Below are positions 23,725 to 33,626 of a DNA stretch of 64,000 nt, piece after piece. The position numbers were made by a program, and so were the translations under genes. The stretch is from the NCBI GenBank assembly GCA_964342805.1, contig CAYFHQ010000001.1:1-64000 (forward strand), given 5' to 3'. This DNA is from CAYFHQ01 sp964342805. GTDB taxonomy: Bacteria > Bacillota > Clostridia > Peptostreptococcales > Acidaminobacteraceae. Numbering within the stretch: the first letter of the stretch is position 1; every line of letters begins with the position of its first letter. Under the pieces are notes generated by a model that made no database searches, was not told the origin of the DNA, and saw only the letters and a program-made list of their open reading frames with translations.

Positions 23725-25227
23725 TTATTCGATGTCCCCACCGGAAAGTCCTCGCTTTTTCACAGCTTTTTCTGCATACATGTCCTTGTCAGCCATTTGT
23801 ACCAACTCACTGAGATTAAAGTCCAGCTCAGGCCGGTCGGTGGCCACCCCACAGCTGATGGACAACTTCTCGGCGTGGGACAAACTGTCATTGATCAAGT
23901 GGATCTCCTGTCGAATCCGGTCTACCAATATCTTAGCCTGGTCTTGGTCGCAATCGCTAAGACCAGCAACAAGCTCGTCTCCCCCTATCCGGGCAAAGAC
24001 GTCCACATCACGAATAGAGTTTTCAACAGCAATAACAGCCCGCTGTATATATAAGTCACCATGGTCATGGCCCAGGGTATCATTGATCCGCTTTAGGTGG
24101 TCCAAGTCTATGAAAAGGATGGAGAAAGGCAGATTTTCCCGTCGACAAAGCTTTAGGGCATGTTGCAACAACTGGAAGCCTGCCCGTCTATTCAGTACGC
24201 CGGTCAAACTGTCATGCTGGGCATATTCAGAAAGGTTCTTTCTGGCCTTCCTGTATTGGGTCAACAGAAAAGCGATGACAATGGCGATCACTACAGCACT
24301 AAAAGAGAAAATGATCAAGATGAATCGATATCCAGACCAGTACTGACTCAGGAGACTTGTGGCTTGACTTTCAGTGAGTCTGGCAATGGTGGTCAGGCTA
24401 AAGGGGTAGAAGCTCACATACTCCCTGGACCAAAGGACCTCTTCATCACTACCCCGGATGTTCCCATTTTCACAAAAACTGAGCTTGGACACCCCGAACC
24501 AGTTGCCATCTATCATGACCTCCTGGTCTTCTATGACTTCACAGGCTTCAACTGGCTCAATATAGTACTCCAATCTGCTTTCTTGGATGGATGTAATCAC
24601 GCTTTGGTGGCCGTCCATATTGTAGAGGGTAGCATGGTGGTTGCTTGACTCCACAATAGCCTTGCCCATTCTACTCAGGTCAAAAGCCAAAAGGATATAG
24701 CCCTTTTGTTGGCTCTGACGGGGGATTGGAATGAGGATGTCTATCCAATCACTTTCATTTTCTGCCGCATAGGCCCCGATCTTTATCTTGTCCATGGTTT
24801 CCATATCTCGCCAAAATTCTGGTATGGCTGTGTCTTTGTAGCGGTACCGACTGTCAGGACCCGTGGGGGGAATAACTCGAAATTCGTCGTCTAGCAACCA
24901 ATAAAAGGCCAAGGAATCTGACGCGTCCAAGAGGTAGGTCATGGACGTCGTTAGGAGGGCGCCAGAGGCTTCTTCATTGCTTTTGATAGCATACAAACCA
25001 GCAGTCGCCTGGATCAAGTCCGCGTCGGCCACTGCATGTTCAAACTCCTGGGCGATTTCTGCTGCCAAATGGTCTCTTTCTACCCGAAGGAGTTGCTTTT
25101 CACTATTGATCAGGGCATCGGTCTTAAACTGGTAAAAGCCTATAACCGGCGTTGCAATGATAAATAAGGTCAAACAAAATACAACAAGTCCAAAGACGAC
25201 TCCCTTCGTCCTCTCCTTCCCTTCCAT
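23725..25227 (-). CDS. Membrane diguanylate cyclase with extracellular Cache-like sensor
   Basis: 500 residues: membrane helix at about 11-32, an extracellular sensor of roughly 260 residues that resembles a Cache fold, a second membrane helix near 300-325, and a C-terminal GGDEF domain. The active-site loop reads RIGGDELVAG, so the final Phe of GGDEF is Leu; the catalytic Gly-Gly-Asp-Glu is kept, and activity is likely. FSILFIDLDHLKRINDTLGH with its metal-binding Asp is intact. The gene starts a minus-strand unit divergent from the small plus-strand gene at 25370. Confidence 0.88.
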   Translation of the reverse strand: MEGKERTKGVVFGLVVFCLTLFIIATPVIGFYQFKTDALINSEKQLLRVERDHLAAEIAQEFEHAVADADLIQATAGLYAIKSNEEASGALLTTSMTYLLDASDSLAFYWLLDDEFRVIPPTGPDSRYRYKDTAIPEFWRDMETMDKIKIGAYAAENESDWIDILIPIPRQSQQKGYILLAFDLSRMGKAIVESSNHHATLYNMDGHQSVITSIQESRLEYYIEPVEACEVIEDQEVMIDGNWFGVSKLSFCENGNIRGSDEEVLWSREYVSFYPFSLTTIARLTESQATSLLSQYWSGYRFILIIFSFSAVVIAIVIAFLLTQYRKARKNLSEYAQHDSLTGVLNRRAGFQLLQHALKLCRRENLPFSILFIDLDHLKRINDTLGHDHGDLYIQRAVIAVENSIRDVDVFARIGGDELVAGLSDCDQDQAKILVDRIRQEIHLINDSLSHAEKLSISCGVATDRPELDFNLSELVQMADKDMYAEKAVKKRGLSGGDIE

Positions 25228-25369
25228 GGAAACCCCTCCTGCTTTGTTTTTACGCTCTTTATATACCCAGTTTCAGCCACTTCTGTCATGAAATTATCAG
25301 ATGGGTAACATGCCTATTCTGGGGTATGTAGAAAATATCTTCCGAAGAGGAAAGGAAAGGAGTGGATTT

Positions 25370-25663
25370 ATGCACAACCACAATAAACCTGTGCACAATA
25401 AGGCCCGTGGCATGGTAAAAGAGTCGTCCCGAGAACGGTTCATGCATGAGCAAAAAGAAATTGAACATGAGTTTAACGAAAACAAAACAACCATTATGAA
25501 ACTCATGAATGATCGTTTCACCTACTATGACACCCGGAAGCAGAAGAATGACTGGGTCATCCGCTTCCAAAACCCAGATGACAAGTCCATGCGGAAGGTT
25601 ACTTGTCATTTTGAAGCCAACTATGAGCACCTCAAACCTCTTTGGACTCCTGACACAAGATAG
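25370..25663 (+). CDS. Hypothetical protein, 97 residues
   Basis: Not recognised. A very hydrophilic, charged protein (MHNHNKPVHNKARG at the start, many Lys, Glu and Asn) with a helical first half and a more mixed second half ending in YEHLKPLWTPDTR. The start is the ATG 7 bases after AGGAG, 23 codons inside the longest frame. It is a single-gene unit between a divergent GGDEF gene and a bidirectional terminator. Coding potential is supported by the ribosome site and terminator, not by homology I can name. Confidence 0.65.
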   Translation: MHNHNKPVHNKARGMVKESSRERFMHEQKEIEHEFNENKTTIMKLMNDRFTYYDTRKQKNDWVIRFQNPDDKSMRKVTCHFEANYEHLKPLWTPDTR

Positions 25664-25671
25664 ACAACTGA

Positions 25672-25710
25672 AAAGACGACAATCGCCTCGGCAATTGTCG
25701 TCTTTTTTTG
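25672..25710. terminator. Bidirectional terminator between two hypothetical genes
   Basis: AAAGACGACAAT/ATTGTCGTCTTT arms with a GCC/GGC inner extension and T runs on both strands (seven T on plus, four on minus). Confidence 0.9.
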
Positions 25711-25770
25711 AAGGTTTATTGGCCTGCCTTCTTGCAAATGACTTCCCAATGGGCGTCTAGATCAAATGGG

Positions 25771-26259
25771 TTAACCTGTCTGTTCCTCCACGTCGAAGTC
25801 TGCCGCTGGGAAAGCGGTCCGTAGGTAATAATTCAAGGTGTTTTCATCGAATGTACTGCCATCATGAATCTTACCCACTTTTTTGGTCAGAGGTTTCTTT
25901 TCGCCAGGAACGATGTAACCTGGAATGGTTGTCTCAACAGTGTCATGTTCAGAAACGTAATACCCCATCTTCACCATAATGGCTTCAGGCTGCCTGATAA
26001 ATAGAAGGTAGTTGTCACCTATGATAAACTTGAGACATCCATCTTCTTCAATCAACTGAATGAGACCACCAGTGGCGTCTACCACGTCGCCCAGATCCAG
26101 CAACAGGTTTTTGAAGTAACCTTTGATCAAGGCCTCTGCGTCATCCAACTGCTTTTGCTTTGCCTCGTGGGTCTTCCACTGGGCAACTTCACCGGCAAAG
26201 CGTTCCTTCAACTTCTTCACTAACTCGTCCTTGTAATTATAGAAAAAATGTACTGACAT
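25771..26259 (-). CDS. Hypothetical protein, 162 residues
   Basis: Not recognised. A soluble acidic protein: a helical N-terminal third (LVKKLKERFAGEVAQWKTHEAKQKQ broken here as two helices) and a beta-rich remainder (CLKFIIGDNYLLFIRQ, IMVKMGYYVSEHDTVETTIPGYIV). No membrane segment or known catalytic motif is visible. The ribosome site is AAGGGG. It converges on the 25370 gene and shares its terminator. The beta-rich part could bind a small ligand, but nothing in the sequence shows it. Confidence 0.75.
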   Translation of the reverse strand: MSVHFFYNYKDELVKKLKERFAGEVAQWKTHEAKQKQLDDAEALIKGYFKNLLLDLGDVVDATGGLIQLIEEDGCLKFIIGDNYLLFIRQPEAIMVKMGYYVSEHDTVETTIPGYIVPGEKKPLTKKVGKIHDGSTFDENTLNYYLRTAFPAADFDVEEQTG

Positions 26260-26329
26260 GGGATCAACCCCTTCCTCTCTTGGATTTGTCCCATATATAC
26301 CCTCTTCCTAAAAAGGATATGCAAGCGCC

Positions 26330-27394
26330 TTACAATTGTTCTTCAAATAATATCTTGTGGATTTCCCGTGACAAGCGCCAAACATTATGGTCTTCATTGG
26401 CCAAGATTACCACACTCACATCCTGGTCCGGATAATGCTTGACCATGGAAGCAACCCCTGCATTCATGCCATCCTTGGCCTGCCAAATCACACGGTCCTC
26501 AGGATCAAGGGCGAAGTTACAGCCATAGCCATAATGGAAGGCCATGTCCTCGTCCTTTCTGATGAGTACCTGGGGACGGGTCATCTTTTCCGTCATGGCC
26601 TTAGACAAGAGTCTGCCCCCATACAGGGCACGCATGAACTTGCACAGGTCTCCCGCCGTGGTATGCATGCCTCCGTCAGGCGAACCAATTGGCGGATAGG
26701 AATAAATGTTTTTCTTAATGCCTTGGGGCTGACCCTGGGCATCCTCTATAGTTGGGTAGTGTTCAGCCACCTTGGCATGGACACCGTCCATGGAGAAGAA
26801 GCCTGACCCCTTCATATGGGCAGGGCCAAACACATGCTGGACTACATAGTCTCGATAGTTCATTCCAGTGACTTTTTCTAAGATCATACCCAATAAGACG
26901 AAGGCCACGTTGTTATACCGGACAGCCTGGCCAGGCTGGAAAACGGGCTCCTTATGGACAAAGTTAGGTAAAAAGTCTTCAAGGGTACGAATCTTGTAGT
27001 TGGGCGAGTCCACAAAGAGGTCAGCATAGTCCTCTCCCGCTTCTTCGTCAGCATCGTCGGCAATACCTGAGGTGTGGGTTAAGAGGTGGTCAATAGTCAC
27101 CGTCTTGGGTATGGGGGAGTCTCCCAGGTCCACATGGTCCCACAAGAGGTCTGTAAGGGTTACCAGGCCCTTGTCTACCAGTTGTAGCATGGCAACCCCA
27201 GTGACCCATTTGGTCACAGATGCCACATCATAACGGATATCCAGGGCATTGGCTACCTTAAATCCCTTGTGGGCAAAACCAAAGGCCCCTTCATAGGTTC
27301 TGTTCCCTTGTTCTTCTACTAAACATACACCGGAAAAGTCTCCGTCTGTTGCCGCCTTTTCCATTAACGACTGGATCATATCTATTTTTGTCAT
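26330..27394 (-). CDS. Serine hydrolase, beta-lactamase family, cytosolic type
   Basis: 354 residues of the class C beta-lactamase/esterase fold. Ser59-Val-Thr-Lys62 is the SxxK nucleophile motif and Tyr160-Asn-Asn162 the YxN motif. A Gly-rich strand near the C-terminus stands where the KTG-like triad would be, but no clear KTG/HTG is seen. No signal peptide or membrane helix is present, unlike the paralogue at 1174-2226, so an esterase or amidase acting inside the cell is possible. An AGGAGG site precedes the ATG. It is divergent from the pseudouridine synthase gene. Confidence 0.85.
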   Translation of the reverse strand: MTKIDMIQSLMEKAATDGDFSGVCLVEEQGNRTYEGAFGFAHKGFKVANALDIRYDVASVTKWVTGVAMLQLVDKGLVTLTDLLWDHVDLGDSPIPKTVTIDHLLTHTSGIADDADEEAGEDYADLFVDSPNYKIRTLEDFLPNFVHKEPVFQPGQAVRYNNVAFVLLGMILEKVTGMNYRDYVVQHVFGPAHMKGSGFFSMDGVHAKVAEHYPTIEDAQGQPQGIKKNIYSYPPIGSPDGGMHTTAGDLCKFMRALYGGRLLSKAMTEKMTRPQVLIRKDEDMAFHYGYGCNFALDPEDRVIWQAKDGMNAGVASMVKHYPDQDVSVVILANEDHNVWRLSREIHKILFEEQL

Positions 27395-27525
27395 GGTATC
27401 CCTCCTAAAAATGCACTTTTTTTCAGTTTATCATAACGTTATAATTTTTTAAATGATTTTTTATACCCTCTTTGGGCTTTTATAGTCCTCGTCCTCCGGT
27501 TTGTGGTAGAATGAGTCAGGTGATT

Positions 27526-28227
27526 ATGATGAATATATTATTTGAAGACAAACATTTATTGTTTTTAGCAAAAGAACCGGGTCAACCGGTTCAGCCCGAT
27601 CCCAGTGGGGATCAGAGTCTTTTGGACGACGCAGAAGACCATATCCGCCAAAAGGGCGGAAAGAACAAACTCCATTTGGTCAACCGGCTAGACCGCCCAG
27701 TAGGCGGGGTCGTCCTATTGACCAAAAGCCGTGAGGCAACTGCCCATGTGAGCAAACAAGCCCAGTCCCGGCAAGTCTTTAAAGACTATTTGGTGGTTGT
27801 CCATGGCCAACCGGAAAAGGACGTGGCCCGCTTGACTGACCACTTGCTCAAGGTTGGAAAAAAGAGCATATCAAAGGTAGTGGACCCTGGAACAAGAGGG
27901 GCCAAAGAAGCTGCTTTAACCTACAAGGTCTTGGAGACCATCACAGACCCTGAATGGGGGCACTTAAGCCTGGTCAACGTACGCTTGATCACAGGCCGCC
28001 ACCACCAAATCCGCGTCCAGCTGAGCCATGCTGGTATGCCCATTTGGGGTGACACCAAGTACAACCCTGCCTATCAGAAGAAAAAGGGTTGGTGGGCCAT
28101 CGCCCTGTGGAGTCACAAAATGCGACTGCGACACCCCTTTGGTAAAAAAGAAGCATCGGCAGTTAGTTATCCCGATTGGACCCAGGCCCCGTGGAGTGGC
28201 TTCCAATCCTTACAAGAGGACCAATAA
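27526..28227 (+). CDS. RluA-family RNA pseudouridine synthase
   Basis: Isomerises uridine to pseudouridine in rRNA or tRNA. About 233 residues with the RluA catalytic motif HLVNRLDRPVGGVVLL (the Asp of RLD is the nucleophile) and the later GRHHQIRVQLSHAGMPIWGD block typical of the family. There is no S4 RNA-binding domain in front, so it is the short subtype. The target base cannot be read from sequence. Start: two adjacent ATG codons (27526, 27529) follow a weak AGGTG; an ATG at 27511 is an alternative. Confidence 0.9.
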   Translation: MMNILFEDKHLLFLAKEPGQPVQPDPSGDQSLLDDAEDHIRQKGGKNKLHLVNRLDRPVGGVVLLTKSREATAHVSKQAQSRQVFKDYLVVVHGQPEKDVARLTDHLLKVGKKSISKVVDPGTRGAKEAALTYKVLETITDPEWGHLSLVNVRLITGRHHQIRVQLSHAGMPIWGDTKYNPAYQKKKGWWAIALWSHKMRLRHPFGKKEASAVSYPDWTQAPWSGFQSLQEDQ

Positions 28228-28229
28228 AG

Positions 28230-28285
28230 AAATCCCATTGATTCTGGACCCTATCCAAGGGAAAGGCCAAATCAATGGGATTTTT
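28230..28285. terminator. Terminator between pseudouridine synthase and TPR genes
   Basis: AAATCCCATTGATT/AATCAATGGGATTT, a 14-base perfect stem with a 25-base loop, followed by a T run on the plus strand. The A-rich left flank lets it also serve the converging TPR gene. Confidence 0.85.
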
Positions 28286-28323
28286 CTTGTCTTGCTCACA
28301 TGCAAATGTGACCCGTCAATGGG

Positions 28324-29211
28324 CTACTTCAAACGTTCACGAACCCCCACCAGCTCCTCGTCCTCCAGGGCATAAGCCTTGAGCCTGGGGCTGAGTCGAC
28401 AGGCCTCTTGAAGGTCCTCAAGGGCCTGGCTTTTGTGACCTAGGACATTGAGCATAATGGCCCGATTGTAGTAGAGAACACTGACATGGGGATTGTTCAT
28501 AATGCCACTGGTCAAGATATCAGCTGCCTTGTCAAAGTCTCCTGCCCCCTTTTCCATTACCGCTAAGTTCAAATAGCTATAGGGATAATCGGGCTTGCAT
28601 AGGATGGCTTTTCCATAGGCCTGACGGGCAGCCATCAAGTCACCCAGTTTCTTATGGACTACACCCAAGTTAAACCAGGCCAGATAATGGTCTTGGTCGA
28701 TTTCAAGGGCCAATACCAGCTGGTCGAGGGCTTGTTGATCCCTGTCCTGGCCTTCAAGAAAGGAAGCGTACTGGGTAAGGACCTGGTAGGCTTCATCACC
28801 CAAGCTCAGGGCATGGATATAAAGGGCTTCTGCCTTCTGAGCATGGCCCAGTTCATCTTCCATATCCGCCTGGGCCAAGAGGGCCTGAACGTAGGTTGAG
28901 TCCACGTCCACCGCCGCCTTGTAGGCCGCGAGCGCATCGTTTAAAAGGTCTTGTTCTTGGTAGATAATCCCCCGGCCATAGTGGGCGCCCGCCTCTTTTC
29001 CAGACAGGGTTAGGATTTGACCATACAAGTCCAGGGCCTCTTGATAGTTGCCCACCTCATGCTGCAGGAGGGCAGCTTCGAAGAGCAAGGCGATGTCATT
29101 GGGATGTTTGTCTAGGGTGTCCTGCAGGACTTGCAGGGCCTTGATGGTCTTGCCTTCCTCCAGCAGTTGCTGGACAAGGAGGGTCATGTTTTGTGGTCTA
29201 AAGGTTTTCAT
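28324..29211 (-). CDS. Tetratricopeptide repeat protein
   Basis: 295 residues made almost wholly of TPR helices, about eight repeats; examples are NYQEALDLYGQILTL, LNDALAAYKAAVDVD and LMAARQAYGKAILCKP with the usual Ala/Gly/Pro spacing. No signal peptide, so a cytosolic scaffold. No partner can be named: neighbours are a pseudouridine synthase and a DUF1761 protein. The ribosome site before the ATG is weak, so the exact start is uncertain. Confidence 0.85.
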   Translation of the reverse strand: MKTFRPQNMTLLVQQLLEEGKTIKALQVLQDTLDKHPNDIALLFEAALLQHEVGNYQEALDLYGQILTLSGKEAGAHYGRGIIYQEQDLLNDALAAYKAAVDVDSTYVQALLAQADMEDELGHAQKAEALYIHALSLGDEAYQVLTQYASFLEGQDRDQQALDQLVLALEIDQDHYLAWFNLGVVHKKLGDLMAARQAYGKAILCKPDYPYSYLNLAVMEKGAGDFDKAADILTSGIMNNPHVSVLYYNRAIMLNVLGHKSQALEDLQEACRLSPRLKAYALEDEELVGVRERLK

Positions 29212-29234
29212 GGAGGTATTGTCTCATATCCCTT

Positions 29235-29269
29235 AAAAAAAGAACAGCCCCTGTCCCAGGAACTGTTCT
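29235..29269 (-). terminator. Terminator after the DUF1761 gene
   Basis: AGAACAG/CTGTTCT stem with a 15-base loop and a run of seven T on the minus strand. Confidence 0.8.
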
Positions 29270-29291
29270 GACTTTCTTGCTTTTTAACTTG

Positions 29292-29705
29292 TTAGATAAA
29301 GAAGGTATAGAGGATTGCAACAATGAGATAAATGGCCAAGTCATAGCCATGGTTGATGATCCCCAGCTTAATAGTCCGGTTCTCAAAACCCCAGTTTTTA
29401 ATCATAGGAGGTACATTGGTTCCAATCCATAGGAGCAGGGCGAAAATCACTGCATTTCCCAGGGTCATGATCTTTAAATTGACCATGAGGAAACCCACCA
29501 CATAGGCGGTTGCCAAGGCACCAAGGGCTGTAAAGGCATAGACCTTGCCCATTTGGTCTGACGAGGCATTGATTTCTTCCATGGTTACACCGGCCTCTTT
29601 CATCCATGGTTTAGCAAAGAGCACGTTGGAATACCACATGGCACCCAGGGCCATGGAAATGATGGTACCGACCACCAGAGGAATCCAGGGTACAGTAAAA
29701 ATCAT
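29292..29705 (-). CDS. DUF1761 family membrane protein
   Basis: 137 residues with four predicted membrane helices. The opening WIPLVVGTIISMALGAMWYSNVLF broken by the conserved GAMWYS and the following KPWM fit the DUF1761 family, whose function is unknown. The start is the second methionine of the longest frame, after GGAAGG. It follows the sensor kinase by about 28 bases on the same strand and may be read with it. Confidence 0.8.
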   Translation of the reverse strand: MIFTVPWIPLVVGTIISMALGAMWYSNVLFAKPWMKEAGVTMEEINASSDQMGKVYAFTALGALATAYVVGFLMVNLKIMTLGNAVIFALLLWIGTNVPPMIKNWGFENRTIKLGIINHGYDLAIYLIVAILYTFFI

Positions 29706-29733
29706 AGGTTCACATCCTTCCTCAACTGCTTGT

Positions 29734-31650
29734 TTATCCTTCGCCTGCCAAGACATTCAGGTCACATTGCATGGGGAGCAGAATGGTAAATTTGACACCC
29801 AGGCCTTCATTGGGCACGCACTCGATGGTTCCACAAACGGCACATACCGCATTGTAGACCCTGAACAAGCCCAAACCTAGGTGGCTATCCATTTTCTTTG
29901 TGGAATAGAAGGGTTCAAAGGCTCTCAGGCAAGCGCCTTCTTCCATTCCCACCCCATTGTCCGTGTAGACAATGCGGATCAGATCATTTTCCTTGGTCAA
30001 ACGTATATTGATCATACCCAATGGTTTGGTAGGGAACCCATGTTGGATGGAATTCACTACCAAGGGTTCAAATATATCGTAAAGAAGGCCTGGTGCTATG
30101 GGGTGATAAATCTTAGCATCCCCTTCTATGGTGAACTGGACCTTGGGGTTGATCTGGCTGCGAACTAGGGGTTGAATAATATCGCCTATAGCAGTATTAA
30201 GGTTTACCCTGGCGTAATTGTCCCTTTGCTGGTAAATGGCGATCTTCTTAAAGCCATCCACCAGTTGAATGGCGTGCTGGACGCTACCTACCACCATGCG
30301 ACTGGCGTCTTTCATGTGGGCAATGGTGGACTTGAGCATCTGGGACTCTAGCTTGCCTTCCCGCTGGCTCAGTTGTAAGTCATCGATTTGTTTCTGGTTA
30401 AAAGAACCTGAGGTCAATATGGTCCCCAGGGGTGTATTGAGTTCATGGGCGATTCCTGCAACCAACTCCACCAAAGAAGCCTGTCGCCTGTACTCCATGA
30501 CATGCTTCATGGTTCGCTCGATGGTTGCCGTCTTCCTGCGAACCTGGACCCGGAGCAAGGTGATGTAGAGGAGCAAGAGGATTATGATCCCTATGCTTAC
30601 CAATAAAACGTCCCGGTGTTGCTCAATAAAGGTAATGGGATGGTTGCGCACCTCACTGCCATCCGCCAAGCGGTTGGGATCAAATCCATGGGCATTGAGG
30701 CCATTAAAGTCATAGATATGGCGATTGCTAGACGCATTTCGTATGAGTTGATGGTCCGTCTTCATGTCCCCGTCAAAGAAGGTTTCCATGAGTATGGCCA
30801 TAGAAGCCCCTTGTTGGTAGCCAGAGATCAGCTTTCCGCCGATCACTTGGGTGTCCATGGCAAAGTCCCATAGGGCAAAAACAGGGCGGTCTGTTCCTTC
30901 TGAAATCACTTTAGCCATCCGCTGGGGATCATACTCCCTTTGGCCCCCACTGACCACTAAAAATCCATAGACCACAGCCACATTGGGCTGGTCAATGGCC
31001 TCCAATTGGTCCAACATGGCTTGGGGGTCATTACTCCGTATAAACTCGTAGCTTGTGGTCATGAACTCCCGTTGCATGACCTTGTCAATTTCCAGCTTGG
31101 TCAAATCTGCAGACACGCTATGGTCAAACAAGAATACCAGGTGGGGTTTGACCCCCATGAGGTTCTGAATGGCTATGACCGTTTCTTCTAGGGACATAAC
31201 CTCTTCAAGTCCATATACGTATTCAATGTCATCAAAGGAATAGGAGTCCAGGGAGTTGGCACCACAAAAGAACAAGGGCATGTCCTTAAAGAGGGTGTCC
31301 TTGCGCTCTAAAACAAAACGTAGACCGTTGTCGTCGGTGACAGCGACTGCGTCGAATGTGCGCTCCCGATATTTGAACAAGAGAAATTGCTCGAGTTCCT
31401 TATAATATGCTTCAGAGTAATGTTGTTTGGTGTCCATATACTCAATGCTGATGTTGTACTGACGACTGCTCTTACCCAGGGTGTCCAGGATGCCTTCTTG
31501 CTCGTCTGCCGTCCAGATATAGGACTGAGAATAAGAGTGAAGCAGGAGGATGTCTTTACTGTCTACATCCTCCGCTCCGTATGTCCCTTGTAATCCCATC
31601 AACAGGAGTAAGACCAACATTACGACAAAACTTCGCTGAAGTTTGCCCAT
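29734..31650 (-). CDS. Sensor histidine kinase with periplasmic-binding-protein-like sensor
   Basis: 638 residues: signal peptide (about 1-25), an extracellular domain of about 320 residues like the ABC-transporter substrate-binding proteins fused to kinases (KDILLLHSYSQSYIWT at its start), a membrane helix near 352-372, a HisKA phosphoacceptor motif GIAHELNTPLG, and an ATPase domain with DNGVGM and GLGL boxes. It should autophosphorylate in response to an external solute. No response regulator lies nearby. Its ATG sits 9 bases after the stop of the upstream chemoreceptor, so sensing and taxis may share a transcript. Confidence 0.9.
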   Translation of the reverse strand: MGKLQRSFVVMLVLLLLMGLQGTYGAEDVDSKDILLLHSYSQSYIWTADEQEGILDTLGKSSRQYNISIEYMDTKQHYSEAYYKELEQFLLFKYRERTFDAVAVTDDNGLRFVLERKDTLFKDMPLFFCGANSLDSYSFDDIEYVYGLEEVMSLEETVIAIQNLMGVKPHLVFLFDHSVSADLTKLEIDKVMQREFMTTSYEFIRSNDPQAMLDQLEAIDQPNVAVVYGFLVVSGGQREYDPQRMAKVISEGTDRPVFALWDFAMDTQVIGGKLISGYQQGASMAILMETFFDGDMKTDHQLIRNASSNRHIYDFNGLNAHGFDPNRLADGSEVRNHPITFIEQHRDVLLVSIGIIILLLLYITLLRVQVRRKTATIERTMKHVMEYRRQASLVELVAGIAHELNTPLGTILTSGSFNQKQIDDLQLSQREGKLESQMLKSTIAHMKDASRMVVGSVQHAIQLVDGFKKIAIYQQRDNYARVNLNTAIGDIIQPLVRSQINPKVQFTIEGDAKIYHPIAPGLLYDIFEPLVVNSIQHGFPTKPLGMINIRLTKENDLIRIVYTDNGVGMEEGACLRAFEPFYSTKKMDSHLGLGLFRVYNAVCAVCGTIECVPNEGLGVKFTILLPMQCDLNVLAGEG

Positions 31651-31659
31651 GGCCGCCTC

Positions 31660-33437
31660 CTATGATTTAAATTGTTCAATAATGTGTTTTAGACCTTCGG
31701 TGATCTGCTGAACTCGGTCTGCATTCTCATGGATTTTTTCCATAAACTCTGCTTGCGTGTCCATGGTTGCAGAAATTTCTTCTGCCGAAGCTGCATTTTC
31801 CTCAGTAATGGCTGAAATCCCCTCAATGGATGCAACGGCTTGTTCCTTGTTCTGGTCTACCTTTTGAATGCTCTGGGAGATATCGTCCAGTTGGGTCAAG
31901 GTGTTGTCCATGGAGTCTTCGATGGCCTGGAAGGCCTCTTGTACGGCCACCAGCACGTCACTGGAGGTCTGAATGGCCTCTGAAGACGCCGCCATGTTAC
32001 CCTCGGTGGACTGGATTTCACTTTGGATTTCCTGGATAATCTCCGTGATCTGTGTGGTTGACCGGGATGTTTGCTCTGCCAGCTTACGGATTTCGTCAGC
32101 TACAACTGCAAAACCACGACCAGCTTCCCCAGCCCGGGCCGCCTCAATGGCTGCATTTAAGGCCAATAGGTTGGTCTGTTCTGCAATACTCTGAATGGTG
32201 TCTGTGATCTCTCCAATGGAAGAGGACTTCAGGGCTAGGGTCTCTACGTTGGACTCCAGGCTCTTGTTGGTTTCCACAGTGGAAGAGAAGGTTTCGGCCA
32301 GCTTGGCAACCTTTTCAACCCCGATATCATTATTGTTTGTAACGTCCTTTGTAAAGTCTCGAAGTTTGGCTTCACTTTCTACACTCACCCGGATATCGTC
32401 CGCCAAGGATGTCATGCTTATGGAAGCCTTTTGGGCGTCCTCCGCCTGTTCTGTTGCCCCTTTGGCAAACTCAGTGGTGGTATCGGTAACAGCACCGATC
32501 CCCTCTTTACCCATGACAACAATATCTGTCAACTCCTCTGAGGACGCTTGCATTTGCTTGGACCCATCCTTAAGCTCATGGACGATGTCCCGAAGGGCTT
32601 CTTGTAAGTTTAAGGCCGCATTGGTCATGGTCCCAATTTCGTCCTTGCGTTTTTTAAGTTTGGTGTAGTCCCCTGAATCGGTAATGTCCAGGGAGGCCGT
32701 ACGGTCTAGGAGGCCTGTTACCTTCACAATAGGCCGTGAAATGGTCAAACTCATGAAGAAGGCCAAGACAAATCCACCCACCAGGGAGACTGCAATCAAT
32801 ACCAAGAGGAGTACGACCACTTGCCCTACTTGCTCGTCGGCAATGGCCCGTTCTTCTGCTATAAAGACGTCGATGTCGTCAATGTAATTTCCTGTACCAA
32901 TGACCCAGCCATAGGGTTCAAATAACTCCACATAGCCACGTTTTTGCTTGGCCACGTCCTCATTGGGTTTTGGGAAGTAGTAGTCCACATAACCGCCACC
33001 CTCGTCTCTTGAAATGTTGACCATGGCTTCAATTAGTCTAAAACCATTCACGTCAGCCAGGTCAATCCGGTTCTTGCCTTCCACGTCTTCCCGGCCCAGT
33101 AGTACCACATTGTCCCCATCCAATGTGTCTGCCCAGAAGTATCCGCTTACTCCGTACCGTGCACTTCGAATAACGTCAGCTGCTACAATTCGTGCTTCTT
33201 CATCTGTTAACAGGCCCGCTTCCTGCTGGCGCAAGACACCATCAAGTTCACTTACAACCACCTGGACCTGTGTCTGGATGTTGTTGTCATAGCTCGTATG
33301 GAGTAACTGTTCAGTTGTTCGATGTTGTCATTTGCTTGTCTTTGAATGAGCACGTAAGCCACTGACCCGATCAGTACTGAAACCGCTAACACACTCATGA
33401 AGACAATGAAAATAATCCGCTGTGATATTTTCTTCAT
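31660..33437 (-). pseudogene. Single-Cache methyl-accepting chemotaxis protein with a frameshift
   Basis: A chemoreceptor of about 592 codons split by a one-base loss. The first frame (33437 downward) gives a membrane helix (IIFIVFMSVLAVSVLIGSV) and reads EQLNSYSIR. The second frame continues as SYDNNIQTQVQVVVSELDG, and the join is natural if one base is missing at about 33294-33296. The rest is an extracellular single-Cache sensor (GVSGYFWADTLDG, GWVIGTGNYIDDID), a membrane helix, HAMP, and a signalling domain with AEQTNLLALNAAIEAARAGE. Whether the lesion is real or a sequence error cannot be told from here. It is followed closely by the sensor kinase. Confidence 0.85.
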
Positions 33438-33626
33438 TTTAATAAAACCCCTTCCTTTGCCCTATGGAACATATATACCCACTTTTATCTATTTGACATT
33501 AGCAAAATCAATTCCTACAGGTTCAATAATATTTAATTCTTGACAATTAATACCATGCTATTTTCGTATACGTTTATCCCAAGAAAAATTGGCCCTATAC
33601 AAGGCTTGGGGTCATATTGTATACTG

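Noticed and set aside
25286..25630. Minus-strand frame opposite the 97-residue gene
   Set aside because: The plus-strand gene has an AGGAG site and a strong terminator; the minus frame has neither and runs into the GGDEF promoter region.
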